Source of the DNA: Minwuia thermotolerans
GTDB lineage: Bacteria > Pseudomonadota > Alphaproteobacteria > Minwuiales > Minwuiaceae
DNA length: 41,827 bases
Direction of reading: 5' to 3'
NCBI GenBank assembly: GCA_021604565.1
Contig: BQJF01000036.1
Coordinates: forward strand, 1 to 41,827
Made by a program: the position numbers and the translations under genes. The notes beneath the pieces were generated by a model. The model worked only from the letters and a program-made list of their open reading frames with translations, had not been told where the DNA came from and searched no databases. Below are positions 16,864 to 27,400 of this stretch, piece by piece. Numbering within the stretch: position 1 is the stretch's first letter; every line of letters begins with the position of its first letter.

Positions 16864-18126
16864 GTGCTATCTGCATTCTCGCCCCGCGCCGGGGCGGACC
16901 GCAACCCGGAGGGATCTGTCATCAGGATCGACACGCCATGGCAGGATGATCCGGCCTTCACCAGGGTCGTTGCCGCGATCAGCGCGGCGGGTGGAGAGGT
17001 GCGCGTGGTCGGCGGGGCGGTTCGTGATTGCCTGCTGCGGCGGCCCGTCGGTGACATCGACATGGCGACAACATTGCTGCCTGAGGCGGTCATTGCTGCG
17101 GCCGGGGCGGCAGGTCTGAAGTCCGTGCCGACCGGTATCGAGCATGGCACCATCACCGTAATTGCGGAGGGCACACCGTTCGAGATCACCACCCTGCGCG
17201 CGGATGTGGAGACCGATGGCCGACGCGCGGTGGTCAGTTTCACGACCGACTGGGCGCAGGACGCGATGCGGCGCGATTTCACGATCAACGCGCTCTACCT
17301 GGATCCTGAGGGTGAACTGCACGATCCGCTTGGGCAGGGGCTGGACGATCTGAAGGCACAGATGATCCGCTTCATCGGTTCGGCGTCGGAGCGTATCCGG
17401 GAAGACTACCTGCGCATTCTCCGCTTCTTCCGGTTCCACGCCATGCTGGGCTGGCCGATCCGTGACAGGTCGGGCGCGGCGGCCTGTGCGACGCATCTGG
17501 ATGGGCTGCAGCGCCTGTCTGTGGAGCGCATCTGGCAGGAAATGGCGAAGCTGCTGGCCGCGCCGGACCCGGCACCCATGCTGGCCGAAATGGCGGACGG
17601 CGGCATTCTGGCGGCGATTGCCGCTGAACTTGATGCTGGCAGGACCCTGCCGCACGCACAGGATGCGATCCTGCGGCTGGCGGCGATGCTGCTGGATCAG
17701 GCGGCGGCCAGCACGATCTCCCGGCGCTGGAAGATATCGAAGTCGGCTGCGCGGCGGCTGGAGCTCGCGGTCCGGCACCCGGCGGATTCGCTTGGCAATC
17801 CCGTGGCTGCCCGTGTCGCACTCTACCGTGACGGACGGCAGGCCATGCTGGACCGCAGCACGCTCGCAATGGCGCGTGGAGAGCCGGTGAACAGGGACGT
17901 TCAGGCGCTGATTTCCGACTGGCCAATACCCGTGTTTCCGCTGAAAGGCCGCGACCTGATGACGGCGAACGTCAGGCCGGGGCCAGAGATGGGGGAACTG
18001 CTTCACAGGCTGGAGGCGCGCTGGATCGCGGATGACTTCCGGGCCGACCGGGCGCAATGCCTTGCGTGGCTGGCAGACGAAATCAGGGATCCGGCAGGCC
18101 CAGGATCCAGCCCTCCGACCGGCTGA
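16864..18126 (+). CDS. cca: CCA tRNA nucleotidyltransferase / poly(A) polymerase family protein
   Basis: About 400 residues of the class II nucleotidyltransferase family, which adds or repairs the tRNA 3' CCA end (some members add poly(A)). Signatures are VRVVGGAVRDCLLRRPVGDI followed by the metal-binding Asp-Ile-Asp, RRDFTINALYLDPEG, GSASERIREDYLRILRFFRF (nucleotide-selecting head) and a helical tail. The start is problematic: homologous sequence begins around 16921, where the codon is ATC and GGAGG lies nine bases upstream. The nearest canonical in-frame start is the GTG at 16864, used here, which has no ribosome site. Other in-frame ATGs lie upstream inside the antisense methyltransferase. 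The 3' end overlaps the convergent neighbour by 44 bases. Confidence 0.88.
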   Translation: MLSAFSPRAGADRNPEGSVIRIDTPWQDDPAFTRVVAAISAAGGEVRVVGGAVRDCLLRRPVGDIDMATTLLPEAVIAAAGAAGLKSVPTGIEHGTITVIAEGTPFEITTLRADVETDGRRAVVSFTTDWAQDAMRRDFTINALYLDPEGELHDPLGQGLDDLKAQMIRFIGSASERIREDYLRILRFFRFHAMLGWPIRDRSGAAACATHLDGLQRLSVERIWQEMAKLLAAPDPAPMLAEMADGGILAAIAAELDAGRTLPHAQDAILRLAAMLLDQAAASTISRRWKISKSAARRLELAVRHPADSLGNPVAARVALYRDGRQAMLDRSTLAMARGEPVNRDVQALISDWPIPVFPLKGRDLMTANVRPGPEMGELLHRLEARWIADDFRADRAQCLAWLADEIRDPAGPGSSPPTG

Positions 18127-18964
18127 CCTTGGCGTGGTCGTCGCGGGTCAGCCAGTCCGGCGCGGCCAGCCGCGAAGCGAGCACGCCGTCCCGCTGCCAC
18201 GCCATGATCGCATCCCGCGTGACCGCGACCTGTGCCTGATCCCGTATCGGCCAGGGGGCGGCGGAGATATCGAACAGGCTGGGCCAGCATTCCACATGCA
18301 CCAGCCCGTCCAGCCGCTCCGACCAGCCGGTCTCGAAGGGCCACCAGCGGGCTGTCACGTGATCCGCCAGCCGGTCGTTGAGCCGCTGGATCGCCGCGAG
18401 GCCCATGAGCGCCTGCGAACCGACGGAGCCGGTGGTGTAGAGCTTCCAGACACTCTGGATCGACGGAAACCCGAGCTGACGGGTATGGCGCTCGACGATG
18501 CGCCATTCGGGGAAGGGGAAGCGGGTGAAGTCGGGCTTCTTCTCGGGAACCGTATCTGCTGCAACACTTGCGGGTCTGGCCCAGAAGGGGCCGGCATCGG
18601 AGCCGATGGCGCGGTTGAGGTCATCGGCCACGGCGAAGCGATTGTTGCGATCCCTGGGTCCGTCCTCGATCAGTTCGGCCAGTCGGGCGGCAATGTCCCG
18701 CCCGCCACCAAGCCCGCTCTCCGCCGGGTAGCCGAAGGGGAAGTCCCAGGCAATCAGGGCGTTGCCGTCCGTTTGCCGGACGAGTTCTTCGAGGTGGTCC
18801 AGGCAATCGGCTCGCGTGCGGCAATAGACCGGCGGCGGACGTTCGTCTGCCGTGCCCCAGGCCAGCCAGACGCGATCCTTCGTCGGACGCGCCGGACCGG
18901 GGCTGGCGGCGGCGGACCAGTCCACCACGGCAATCAGGTCAAAGCCGGTCGATGGCCTGTTCAT
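18083..18964 (-). CDS. Uncharacterised protein with an RNase H-like (DUF429-like) appearance
   Basis: A 293-residue protein with no signal peptide. The N-terminal strand IAVVDWSAAASPGP with the conserved ARPTKDRVWLAWG, and a second acidic strand LIAWDFPFGYP, resemble the RNase H-like fold of DUF429-type proteins, in which similarly placed aspartates occur. Related alphaproteobacterial proteins have, as I recall, been labelled molybdopterin-guanine dinucleotide biosynthesis proteins, without support that I know of. It starts ten bases after the ACAD-like gene and ends 44 bases inside the convergent cca gene. Function is unknown; it may be a nuclease or a non-catalytic relative. Confidence 0.8.
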   Translation of the reverse strand: MNRPSTGFDLIAVVDWSAAASPGPARPTKDRVWLAWGTADERPPPVYCRTRADCLDHLEELVRQTDGNALIAWDFPFGYPAESGLGGGRDIAARLAELIEDGPRDRNNRFAVADDLNRAIGSDAGPFWARPASVAADTVPEKKPDFTRFPFPEWRIVERHTRQLGFPSIQSVWKLYTTGSVGSQALMGLAAIQRLNDRLADHVTARWWPFETGWSERLDGLVHVECWPSLFDISAAPWPIRDQAQVAVTRDAIMAWQRDGVLASRLAAPDWLTRDDHAKVSRSEGWILGLPDP

Positions 18965-18974
18965 GTCACAGGCG

Positions 18975-19838
18975 TCAGGAACGCGCGGCGCGGCGTTGCA
19001 GGCCTTCGCTATAGATGCTCAGCACCTTCTGATCCGATTGCCAGTCAGATATCTGCATGATTTCAGGTATTTGGGAGGCATTCTTCACAATGCCCTGAAT
19101 CCGGAGATCAAGCTGCGCGATCTCCTTCGGGTGCTGCATCGGGTCCTGACAGCAGTTGGCCAGACCGGTCACGATCTGCCGTAGTTTGTCTGCCAGTCCG
19201 GTATGGGCAGGCGCGACATGCGCCCAGAGGAACGCGGCCCCGGCGAGCAGGACATAGGCCGATTCGGCGCGGACGAAGGGGCGCAGCCGGTTGTCGCCGA
19301 GCCGTCCGGCCTCCGGCACCGCCACATTGTCCATGGCGGCAAAGCCCTGGCTCATGCGGGGCAGGAAGCCTGCCTTGTCGCGATGCGAAAGGGTGACGCC
19401 CGGTGTCCGGCAATCCAGCAGGATCGCGTGGCGTGGCTTCTCCTGTTCCTCATCCGCCGTTCGCGCGGTGATGATCAGGTGATCCAGGTGCCGTGACTGC
19501 GCCACCCAGGACTTGAAGCCACTGACCCGCCAGGTATCCCCGTCAAGCGCCAGCATGACGCCGGGGTGTTTCTCCGGGTCATGCCGGTCCTCGCTGGCGG
19601 CAAGGGCGGCCCAGCCACCGGCGGGGAGTTCGGGGAAGCAGTGGCGCATGGCGGCCTGGTAGCCGCTGGCGAAGACCCAGTCGAGATGATCCGCCCGCAG
19701 ACCGCCGCCCACGGCCTGCACGACGGGCGGGGCCTTGGACAGGCCGGCTGCGTCCCAGATCGCACGCCATGCCTCCTCGGTTGTTGCATTCGCGCGCAAG
19801 GGCGGCGTGTTCAGCAGCTCTTCGATGCCGGTCGTCAT
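18975..19838 (-). CDS. Short acyl-CoA dehydrogenase-like protein
   Basis: A 287-residue protein, well under the roughly 380 of true acyl-CoA dehydrogenases. The middle-domain beta-barrel is recognisable (ALAASEDRHDPEKHPG, then ALDGDTWRVSGFKSWVAQSR and LIITARTAD). It is followed by a fragment of C-terminal helices (FVRAESAYVLLAGAAFLWAH). The N-terminal helical domain is much reduced, and I cannot find the usual catalytic glutamate context or the C-terminal FAD-binding segment. It may use flavin differently or be a non-catalytic derivative. GGGGAGAG lies eight bases before the ATG. It is the middle gene of an operon, 30 bases after the EEP gene. Confidence 0.75.
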   Translation of the reverse strand: MTTGIEELLNTPPLRANATTEEAWRAIWDAAGLSKAPPVVQAVGGGLRADHLDWVFASGYQAAMRHCFPELPAGGWAALAASEDRHDPEKHPGVMLALDGDTWRVSGFKSWVAQSRHLDHLIITARTADEEQEKPRHAILLDCRTPGVTLSHRDKAGFLPRMSQGFAAMDNVAVPEAGRLGDNRLRPFVRAESAYVLLAGAAFLWAHVAPAHTGLADKLRQIVTGLANCCQDPMQHPKEIAQLDLRIQGIVKNASQIPEIMQISDWQSDQKVLSIYSEGLQRRAARS

Positions 19839-19868
19839 TGATGATGCTCTCCCCTGAGTCTCCGTCGG

Positions 19869-20753
19869 TCAGGGTAGCGCCGTGTCGACCTCGACGGCCA
19901 GACCGTAGTGGTCGGAGAGCGGGATCATCTGTCCGTCGGGCAGGGGCACCGAGTGCCGGGTCGCGACATGTCGGCTGCGCAAGGTCAGGCCGGGGCCGGC
20001 TGGCCGGACCCAGACATGGTCGATGTCCTGATCCGGGCTGTCGCCATTGATGATCGGATTCGCGTTCGACCAGCTTGTCACTCCGGCATCGTTCCATTCG
20101 ACCGCATCCAGGCGTGCGTCATTCCACCCCTGAGTGGGACCAAGCCGGAAGCTCTCGGGCTCGAAGGCCGCTGCGGCGTTGAAGTCACCGCCAAGCACCA
20201 GCGTGCGGTCGGCGGAGGCCTCCGCCATGGCGTCGAGCGCCATGCCGATCTGGCGTCTGCGGATCTCCGGCGCGATGGCAGCGATCTTCCGTCGCCCACG
20301 TCCGTCATAGCTGGTGTGCATGTTGCCAACCCGGAATCGCTGGCCCGCCACTTCCAGATCGACGAACTGCATTCCCTTGCGGGCGATGAAACGTTCCACC
20401 CAGTCGACGGCGGGAAATTGCCCTGTGGCCGGCTGCCCGATCCTGATGTCCCGGCGGATCAGCATGACCAGTCCGGTATCAGGACCGCTGTCGTGTGCGG
20501 CAACCACCCGGAATCCGGTGGATCGGGCCAGTTGCGCGACAACATGCCTGCCATAGGCTTCCTGCAGCAGCCACACATCGACCTGTTCCTCGTTGCGGCT
20601 GAGCCAGGCGCAGATCGCGGGCAGACGCGCGGTCTGGTGGGGCACGCCCTCGCGCAGGGTCTGTCCCAGCAGGTGCAGCCGGGCGAGGCCGATGTTGAAA
20701 GTGGCAATTCGGAACATGTCGGAAATCGCGAGGGTGCTTGGGTTGCGGGCCAT
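19869..20753 (-). CDS. Endonuclease/exonuclease/phosphatase family protein
   Basis: A 294-residue EEP-fold hydrolase with the full motif set: FRIATFNIG, WLLQEAYG (metal-binding Glu), VGNMHTSYDG, LVLGGDFNAAA, DQDIDHVWVRP and the terminal LSDHYGLAV (catalytic Asp-His). The family covers DNA-repair nucleases, sphingomyelinase-like and phosphoinositide-type phosphatases; without a signal peptide this one is probably cytoplasmic, and the substrate is open. I chose the ATG at 20753 because GGGGGG lies upstream at ribosome-site distance; the open frame extends to 21074 but that part overlaps dnaK antisense. A later in-frame ATG at 20717 (MFRIATF) is also possible. First gene of a three-gene operon. 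Confidence 0.85.
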   Translation of the reverse strand: MARNPSTLAISDMFRIATFNIGLARLHLLGQTLREGVPHQTARLPAICAWLSRNEEQVDVWLLQEAYGRHVVAQLARSTGFRVVAAHDSGPDTGLVMLIRRDIRIGQPATGQFPAVDWVERFIARKGMQFVDLEVAGQRFRVGNMHTSYDGRGRRKIAAIAPEIRRRQIGMALDAMAEASADRTLVLGGDFNAAAAFEPESFRLGPTQGWNDARLDAVEWNDAGVTSWSNANPIINGDSPDQDIDHVWVRPAGPGLTLRSRHVATRHSVPLPDGQMIPLSDHYGLAVEVDTALP

Positions 20754-20802
20754 GGGGCACCCCCCTATATAGCAGTTCGCGTCGGCAAGATTGTGACAGA
20801 CG

Positions 20803-20832
20803 TTGCAACGGTTCCCGGAACCGCCGATGCAA
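20803..20832. promoter_or_regulatory. Nested inverted repeat in the dnaK upstream region
   Basis: CGGTTCCCGGAACCG (20809-20823) is a perfect 7-1-7 palindrome framed by TTGCA (20803-20807) and TGCAA (20828-20832). It lies about 80-105 bases before dnaK and about 50 bases from the divergent EEP gene. It is not a CIRCE element and I see no convincing sigma-32 promoter. It may be an operator or a 5'-leader structure; function is not established. Confidence 0.35.
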
Positions 20833-20910
20833 ACACGAACCGAACTGCAAGGGGGCGCGGGCGGTGCCTGCAAGGGCCAACCGCGTCGGCCACAATAGAA
20901 GAGGAAGCAG

Positions 20911-22842
<1,932 letters not shown>

Positions 22843-22863
22843 CAGGCAACGGAGCGTTGACGG

Positions 22864-22901
22864 CGGCACTGGTCCGGAGCATCTGTTCAGGGCCAGTGCC
22901 G
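22864..22901 (+). other. Intercistronic hairpin between dnaK and dnaJ
   Basis: CGGCACTGG (22864-22872) pairs perfectly with CCAGTGCCG (22893-22901) around a 20-base loop. No T-run follows, so it is not a normal intrinsic terminator. It sits 21 bases after the dnaK stop and could protect the dnaK message or lower dnaJ expression relative to dnaK. Confidence 0.45.
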
Positions 22902-22933
22902 TTCGTTCCGGCTGACTGGAGAGGCGGGGATTG

Positions 22934-24088
22934 ATGGCTAAGACTGACTACTACGAGATGCTCGGGGTTTCGCGCGACGTGGACGGCGCGACCCTGAAGA
23001 AGGCCTATCGCAAGAAGGCGATGCAGTATCACCCCGACCGCAATCCAGGGGATGCGCAGGCCGAACAGACCTTCAAGGAACTTTCCGAAGCCTACGACGT
23101 GCTGCGCGATGCCGAGAAGCGCGCGGCCTATGACCGTTTCGGGCATGCGGCGTTCGAGAACGGCGGCTTCGGCGGCGGACGCGGTGGCGCTTCCGGTCCC
23201 GACTTCGCCAATTCCTTCTCCGATATCTTCGAAGATCTCTTCGGCGAGTTCATGGGTGGCGCGCGCGGTGGACGGCGCGGTGGCCCGGCCCGCGGTGACG
23301 ACCTGCGCTACAACCTGCAGATCGATCTGGAAGATGCCTTCATCGGCAAGCAGGTGCAGGTCACGATTCCGACCGCCGTCAACTGCGGATCCTGTGCCGG
23401 CACGGGCGCGACGCCGGGGACCGAGCCCGCGGGCTGCGGCACCTGCAACGGCATGGGCAAGGTACGCGCGCAGCAGGGCTTCTTCACGATCGAGCGGACA
23501 TGCCCGGCCTGCGGCGGCCAGGGCCAGGTGATCAGCGATCCCTGCATCGACTGCAACGGCAATGGCCAGGTGCAGCAGGAGAAGACGCTGTCGGTCAATG
23601 TGCCCGCGGGTGTCGAGGATGGCACGCGCATTCGCCTCTCGGGCGAGGGCACGGCGGGCGCACGCGGCGGACCGCCGGGCGATCTGTACATCTTCCTGTC
23701 GATGAACCCGCATCCGATCTTCGAGCGGGAGGGCATGAACCTGTTCTGCTCCGTCCCGATTCCGATGACCACGGCGGCGCTCGGCGGTGATGTCGAGGTG
23801 CCGACCATCGACGGCGGTCGCGCCAAGGTGACGATCCCGTCCGGCACCCAGACCGGCAAGCAGTTCCGCCTGCGTGCCAAGGGAATGCCGCAACTGCGCG
23901 GCGGTTCCTATGGCGACCTCTACATCCAGGCGGAGATCGAGGTGCCGGTGAACCTGTCACGGCGCCAGAAGGAACTGCTGGAAGAGTTCGCCTCCGAGAG
24001 CAAGGACGGCCGGGGCAAGCGGAATCACCCCCAGACGGACGGCTTCTTCGACAAGGTGAAGGAATTCTGGTCCGACCTGACGGACTGA
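22934..24088 (+). CDS. dnaJ: Co-chaperone DnaJ (Hsp40, class I)
   Basis: A 384-residue class I J-protein. The J-domain (about 1-70) has the HPD tripeptide at residues 33-35 ([11 protein letters not shown]), which stimulates DnaK ATPase. A Gly/Phe-rich linker follows ([11 protein letters not shown]). The zinc domain has four CxxCxGxG repeats ([32 protein letters not shown]), then two C-terminal beta domains that bind substrate. I chose the ATG at 22934 ([12 protein letters not shown]) because it matches the family; the TTG one codon earlier adds only one residue. GAGGCGGGG serves as ribosome site. Cotranscription with dnaK is likely. Confidence 0.97.
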   Translation: MAKTDYYEMLGVSRDVDGATLKKAYRKKAMQYHPDRNPGDAQAEQTFKELSEAYDVLRDAEKRAAYDRFGHAAFENGGFGGGRGGASGPDFANSFSDIFEDLFGEFMGGARGGRRGGPARGDDLRYNLQIDLEDAFIGKQVQVTIPTAVNCGSCAGTGATPGTEPAGCGTCNGMGKVRAQQGFFTIERTCPACGGQGQVISDPCIDCNGNGQVQQEKTLSVNVPAGVEDGTRIRLSGEGTAGARGGPPGDLYIFLSMNPHPIFEREGMNLFCSVPIPMTTAALGGDVEVPTIDGGRAKVTIPSGTQTGKQFRLRAKGMPQLRGGSYGDLYIQAEIEVPVNLSRRQKELLEEFASESKDGRGKRNHPQTDGFFDKVKEFWSDLTD

Positions 24089-24113
24089 TCCCGGATAACT
24101 CCACAGACGATTC

Positions 24114-24418
24114 TGCCGGACCTGATCCGGCATCCCAGGCGTGCCGCGCAGGTGCCGTGAGCGACTGGGTGCCTGGGTCGAGCCCGGGCACTGCGTGATT
24201 GGGATGGCCAGGTAGGGGAACAGTCTTTCCACCTTCACTCCGACGCTCGCGGACTTGATCCGCGAGCCCACGCTCCGATGTTTCCGCGGCACTTCTGGGT
24301 ACCGGGTCGGGTCCGGGTACGGCGTGCGTTTTTTGCGCGGTTCTTGTTTGTCGCTGGTCGTGGCAACCTCAATGACGGTTCTGCCGGGCCTGATCCGGCA
24401 GCGCAGGCGTGCCGCACT
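24114..24418 (+). repeat. Three diverged copies of the two-hairpin palindromic repeat between dnaJ and dnaE2
   Basis: The 354-base gap between the convergent dnaJ and dnaE2 genes is mostly repeat. Copy 1 (24114-24198) has left stem TGCCGGA/TCCGGCA and a right half GCCTGGGTCGAGCCCGGGCA. Copy 2 (24242-24328) has left stem CTCGCGGA/TCCGCGAG, as at 12412-12745, with a mutated right half. Copy 3 (24382-24418) keeps only the left stem TGCCGGG/TCCGGCA and part of the spacer. The loop sequence is nearly constant although the stems differ. The position between convergent genes is typical of extragenic palindromes that act as bidirectional transcript ends. No gene is visible here. Confidence 0.85.
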
Positions 24419-24442
24419 GGTTTGGGAAAATCGGGTCGCGTC

Positions 24443-27400
24443 TCAATGAAAATCCCTGGACTTCGGGATAACGCGGACGTTGCGCGGGTGGCGGGCTGTG
24501 TGGCCGGGCAGGGGGCTGGTCACATGATCGGCGCGGGCGATGGGGGACCGCATCAGGTCGTCGGACAGATGGATCAACTGCCCCGTTTCATCCACCAGCC
24601 GCTTGGCGATGATGTGGATCACATCGTCGTCCATCTGCACCATGCCATGCACCGCCATCAGCCGCGCACCCATGATGGTGCGGCGGTATTGTTTCAGTGT
24701 GTCGGGCCAGACCACCAGGTTGGCGACACCAGTCTCGTCCTCCAGCGTGATGAAGACGACCCCCGCCGCGCTGCCCGGGCGCTGGCGGATCAGCACGATC
24801 CCGGCCATCGAGACGGCGCGGCCATTGCCCAGCGCGCGCAGCCGGTCGGCGGTGGTGAAACCCTCTGCCCTGTATCTCTCCCGCAGGAACTCCATCGGAT
24901 GCGCCTTCAGTGACAGGCGCAGCGTCTGGTAGTCGGCGACCACGTGCTCGCTCAGAGGCATGGCGGGCAGCAGCACATCGGTGTCCGGCCCCTCGTCATG
25001 GGTTTCCTGCCAGGTGAACAGGGGCAGGTCGGGCGCGTTCTTGACCGTGCGCGCATCCCACAGCGCCCCGCGCCGGTCCCGCCCGAGGGAGCGGAAGGCG
25101 TCAGCCGCGGCCAGGGTCTGGATGCCCCGCGCCGACATTCCGGCGCGGCTGCGCAGCTCCTCCACGCTTTCGTAGGGCTGGCCGCGATGGCGCAGCAGCC
25201 GGGCCGCATCCTCCTTCGACAGGCCGGTGACCTGGCGCAGCCCCAGCCGCAGGGCAAAGGTCTGCGGTCGAGGCTGATCGGGGGAACTGGCTTGAAACGT
25301 TGGCGCGGCATCATGGGTGCCCGGGTCGAGCCCGGGCACGGCGTGTTGGGAGGTGGCGCGGTCTGATGCACTTTCTCCACCCTCCCTCCGGTGCCCTCGG
25401 ACTTGATCCGAGGGCCCAGCTTGAGGCGTCCGCGCGGCATCCTGGGTACCCGGGTCAAGCCCGGGCACGGCGTGTTGGGAGGTGGCGCGGTCTGATGCAC
25501 CTTCTCCACCCTTCCTCCGGTGCCCTCGGACTTGATCCGAGGGCCCAGCTTGAGGCGTCCGCGTGGCACCATGGGTACCCGGGTCAAGCCCGGGCACGGC
25601 GTGGTGGTGGGGGGCACGGTCTGGTGCGCCCTCTCCACCTTCCCCCCGGTGCTCCCGGTCCTGATCCGGGCGCGCGGCCTGCAGCGGTTCCAGCGTATTG
25701 TCCCAGTCGCTGTAGTTCACATCCACACCCAGCACGGTGACGCCATGTTCGCGGGCGTCGCGCACGATCTGGGCCGGAGCATAGAAGCCCATGGGCTGGG
25801 AGTTCAGCAGCGCCGCCGCGAAGACTGCCGGATAGTGATGCTTCATCCAGCTCGAGACATAGACCAGATGCGCGAAGCTGGCGGCATGGCTTTCGGGAAA
25901 GCCGTATTCGCCAAAGCCCTCGATCTGGCTGAAGCAGCGCTCCGCGAACTCCGGGTCATAACCGCGTTCCACCATGCGCCCGACCATCTTCTCCCTGTGT
26001 TCGCTGACCAGCCCCTTCGAGCGGAACGTGGCCATGGCCTTGCGTAACTGGTTGGCCTCCACGGGGGAGAAGCAGGCGGCGACCATGGCGATCTTCATCG
26101 CCTGCTCCTGGAAGATCGGCACCCCGAGTGTCCGTTTCAGGATGTTCTTCAGTTCGTCCGGGTCATGCTCGGGACCGGGGGAGGGATAGACCTCCGGCTC
26201 CTTGCCCTGGCGGCGGCGCAGGTAGGGATGCACCATGTCACCCTGGATCGGGCCGGGGCGGACGATCGCCACCTCGATCACCAGATCGTAGAAGGTGCGC
26301 GGTTTCAGGCGGGGCAGCATGTTCATCTGCGCCCGGCTCTCCACCTGGAACACGCCCACCGAGTCGCCCTTGCAGAGCATGTCGTAGACCGCCGCGTCCT
26401 CCTGCGGCACGGTGGCCAGCGACAGGTCCAGGCCATGGTGCGCGCGCAGCATGTCGAAGCCCTTGCGGATGCAGGTCAGCATCCCCAGCGCCAGCACATC
26501 GACCTTCAGGATGCCCAAGGTGTCGATGTCGTCCTTGTCCCATTCGATGAAGCTGCGGTCGGCCATCGCGCCATTGCCGATGGGCACGGTCTCGACCAGG
26601 GGCCGCTGGGTCAGGATGAAGCCGCCGACATGCTGTGACAGGTGCCGGGGCATGCCGATCAGTTCATGCGTCAGGGCGATGGTGCGTTTCAGGTGCGGGT
26701 CGGAAAGGTCCAGCCCGGCCTCCGTCACCATGCCGTCCTCCACCGATGCGCCCCAGGACCCCCAGACGGTGCGGGCCAGCGCGGTGGTCACATCCTCCGA
26801 CAGGCCCATGACCTTCCCCACCTCCCGGATCGCCATGCGGGGGCGGTAGTGGATGACGGTGGCGCACAGCCCGGCCCGGTCGCGGCCATAGCGGGCGTAG
26901 ATGTGCTGGATCACCTCCTCGCGCCGCTCATGCTCGAAATCCACGTCGATGTCGGGCGGCTCCTTCCGCTCCTCGGAGATGAAGCGTTCGAACAGCAACT
27001 GGTGCTGCGCCGGATCGACGGAGGTGATCTTCAGGCAATAGCAGACGGCGCTGTTGGCCGCCGAGCCACGCCCCTGACAGAGGATGCCTTCGCCACGTGC
27101 AAAATCGATTATGTCCTTTATCGTAAGAAAGTATCGGGCAATATTCATCTTCTGGATCAGCGCAAGTTCCTTGTTCAGGGTCTGCTGCACATCGTCCGGC
27201 ACACCATCCGGATAGCGTTCTGCCGCGCCCTCCCGGGTCAGCAATGCAAGCTGCGCGTCCGGGGTGCGGCCATGCGGCACCGTCTCCTCCGGATATTCGT
27301 AGCGCAGTTCCGACAGGGAGAAGCTGCAGGCATCGGCGATGCGTCGGCTTTCGCTGATCGCTTCCGGCCAGTCGGCGAACAGGCGCTGCATCTCGGCGGG

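Noticed and set aside
25300..25740. Plus-strand 146-aa and 175-aa open frames with repeated motifs over dnaE2
   Set aside because: They are the reverse-strand reading of the repeat insertion; the minus-strand dnaE2 frame is continuous with conserved domains on both sides.
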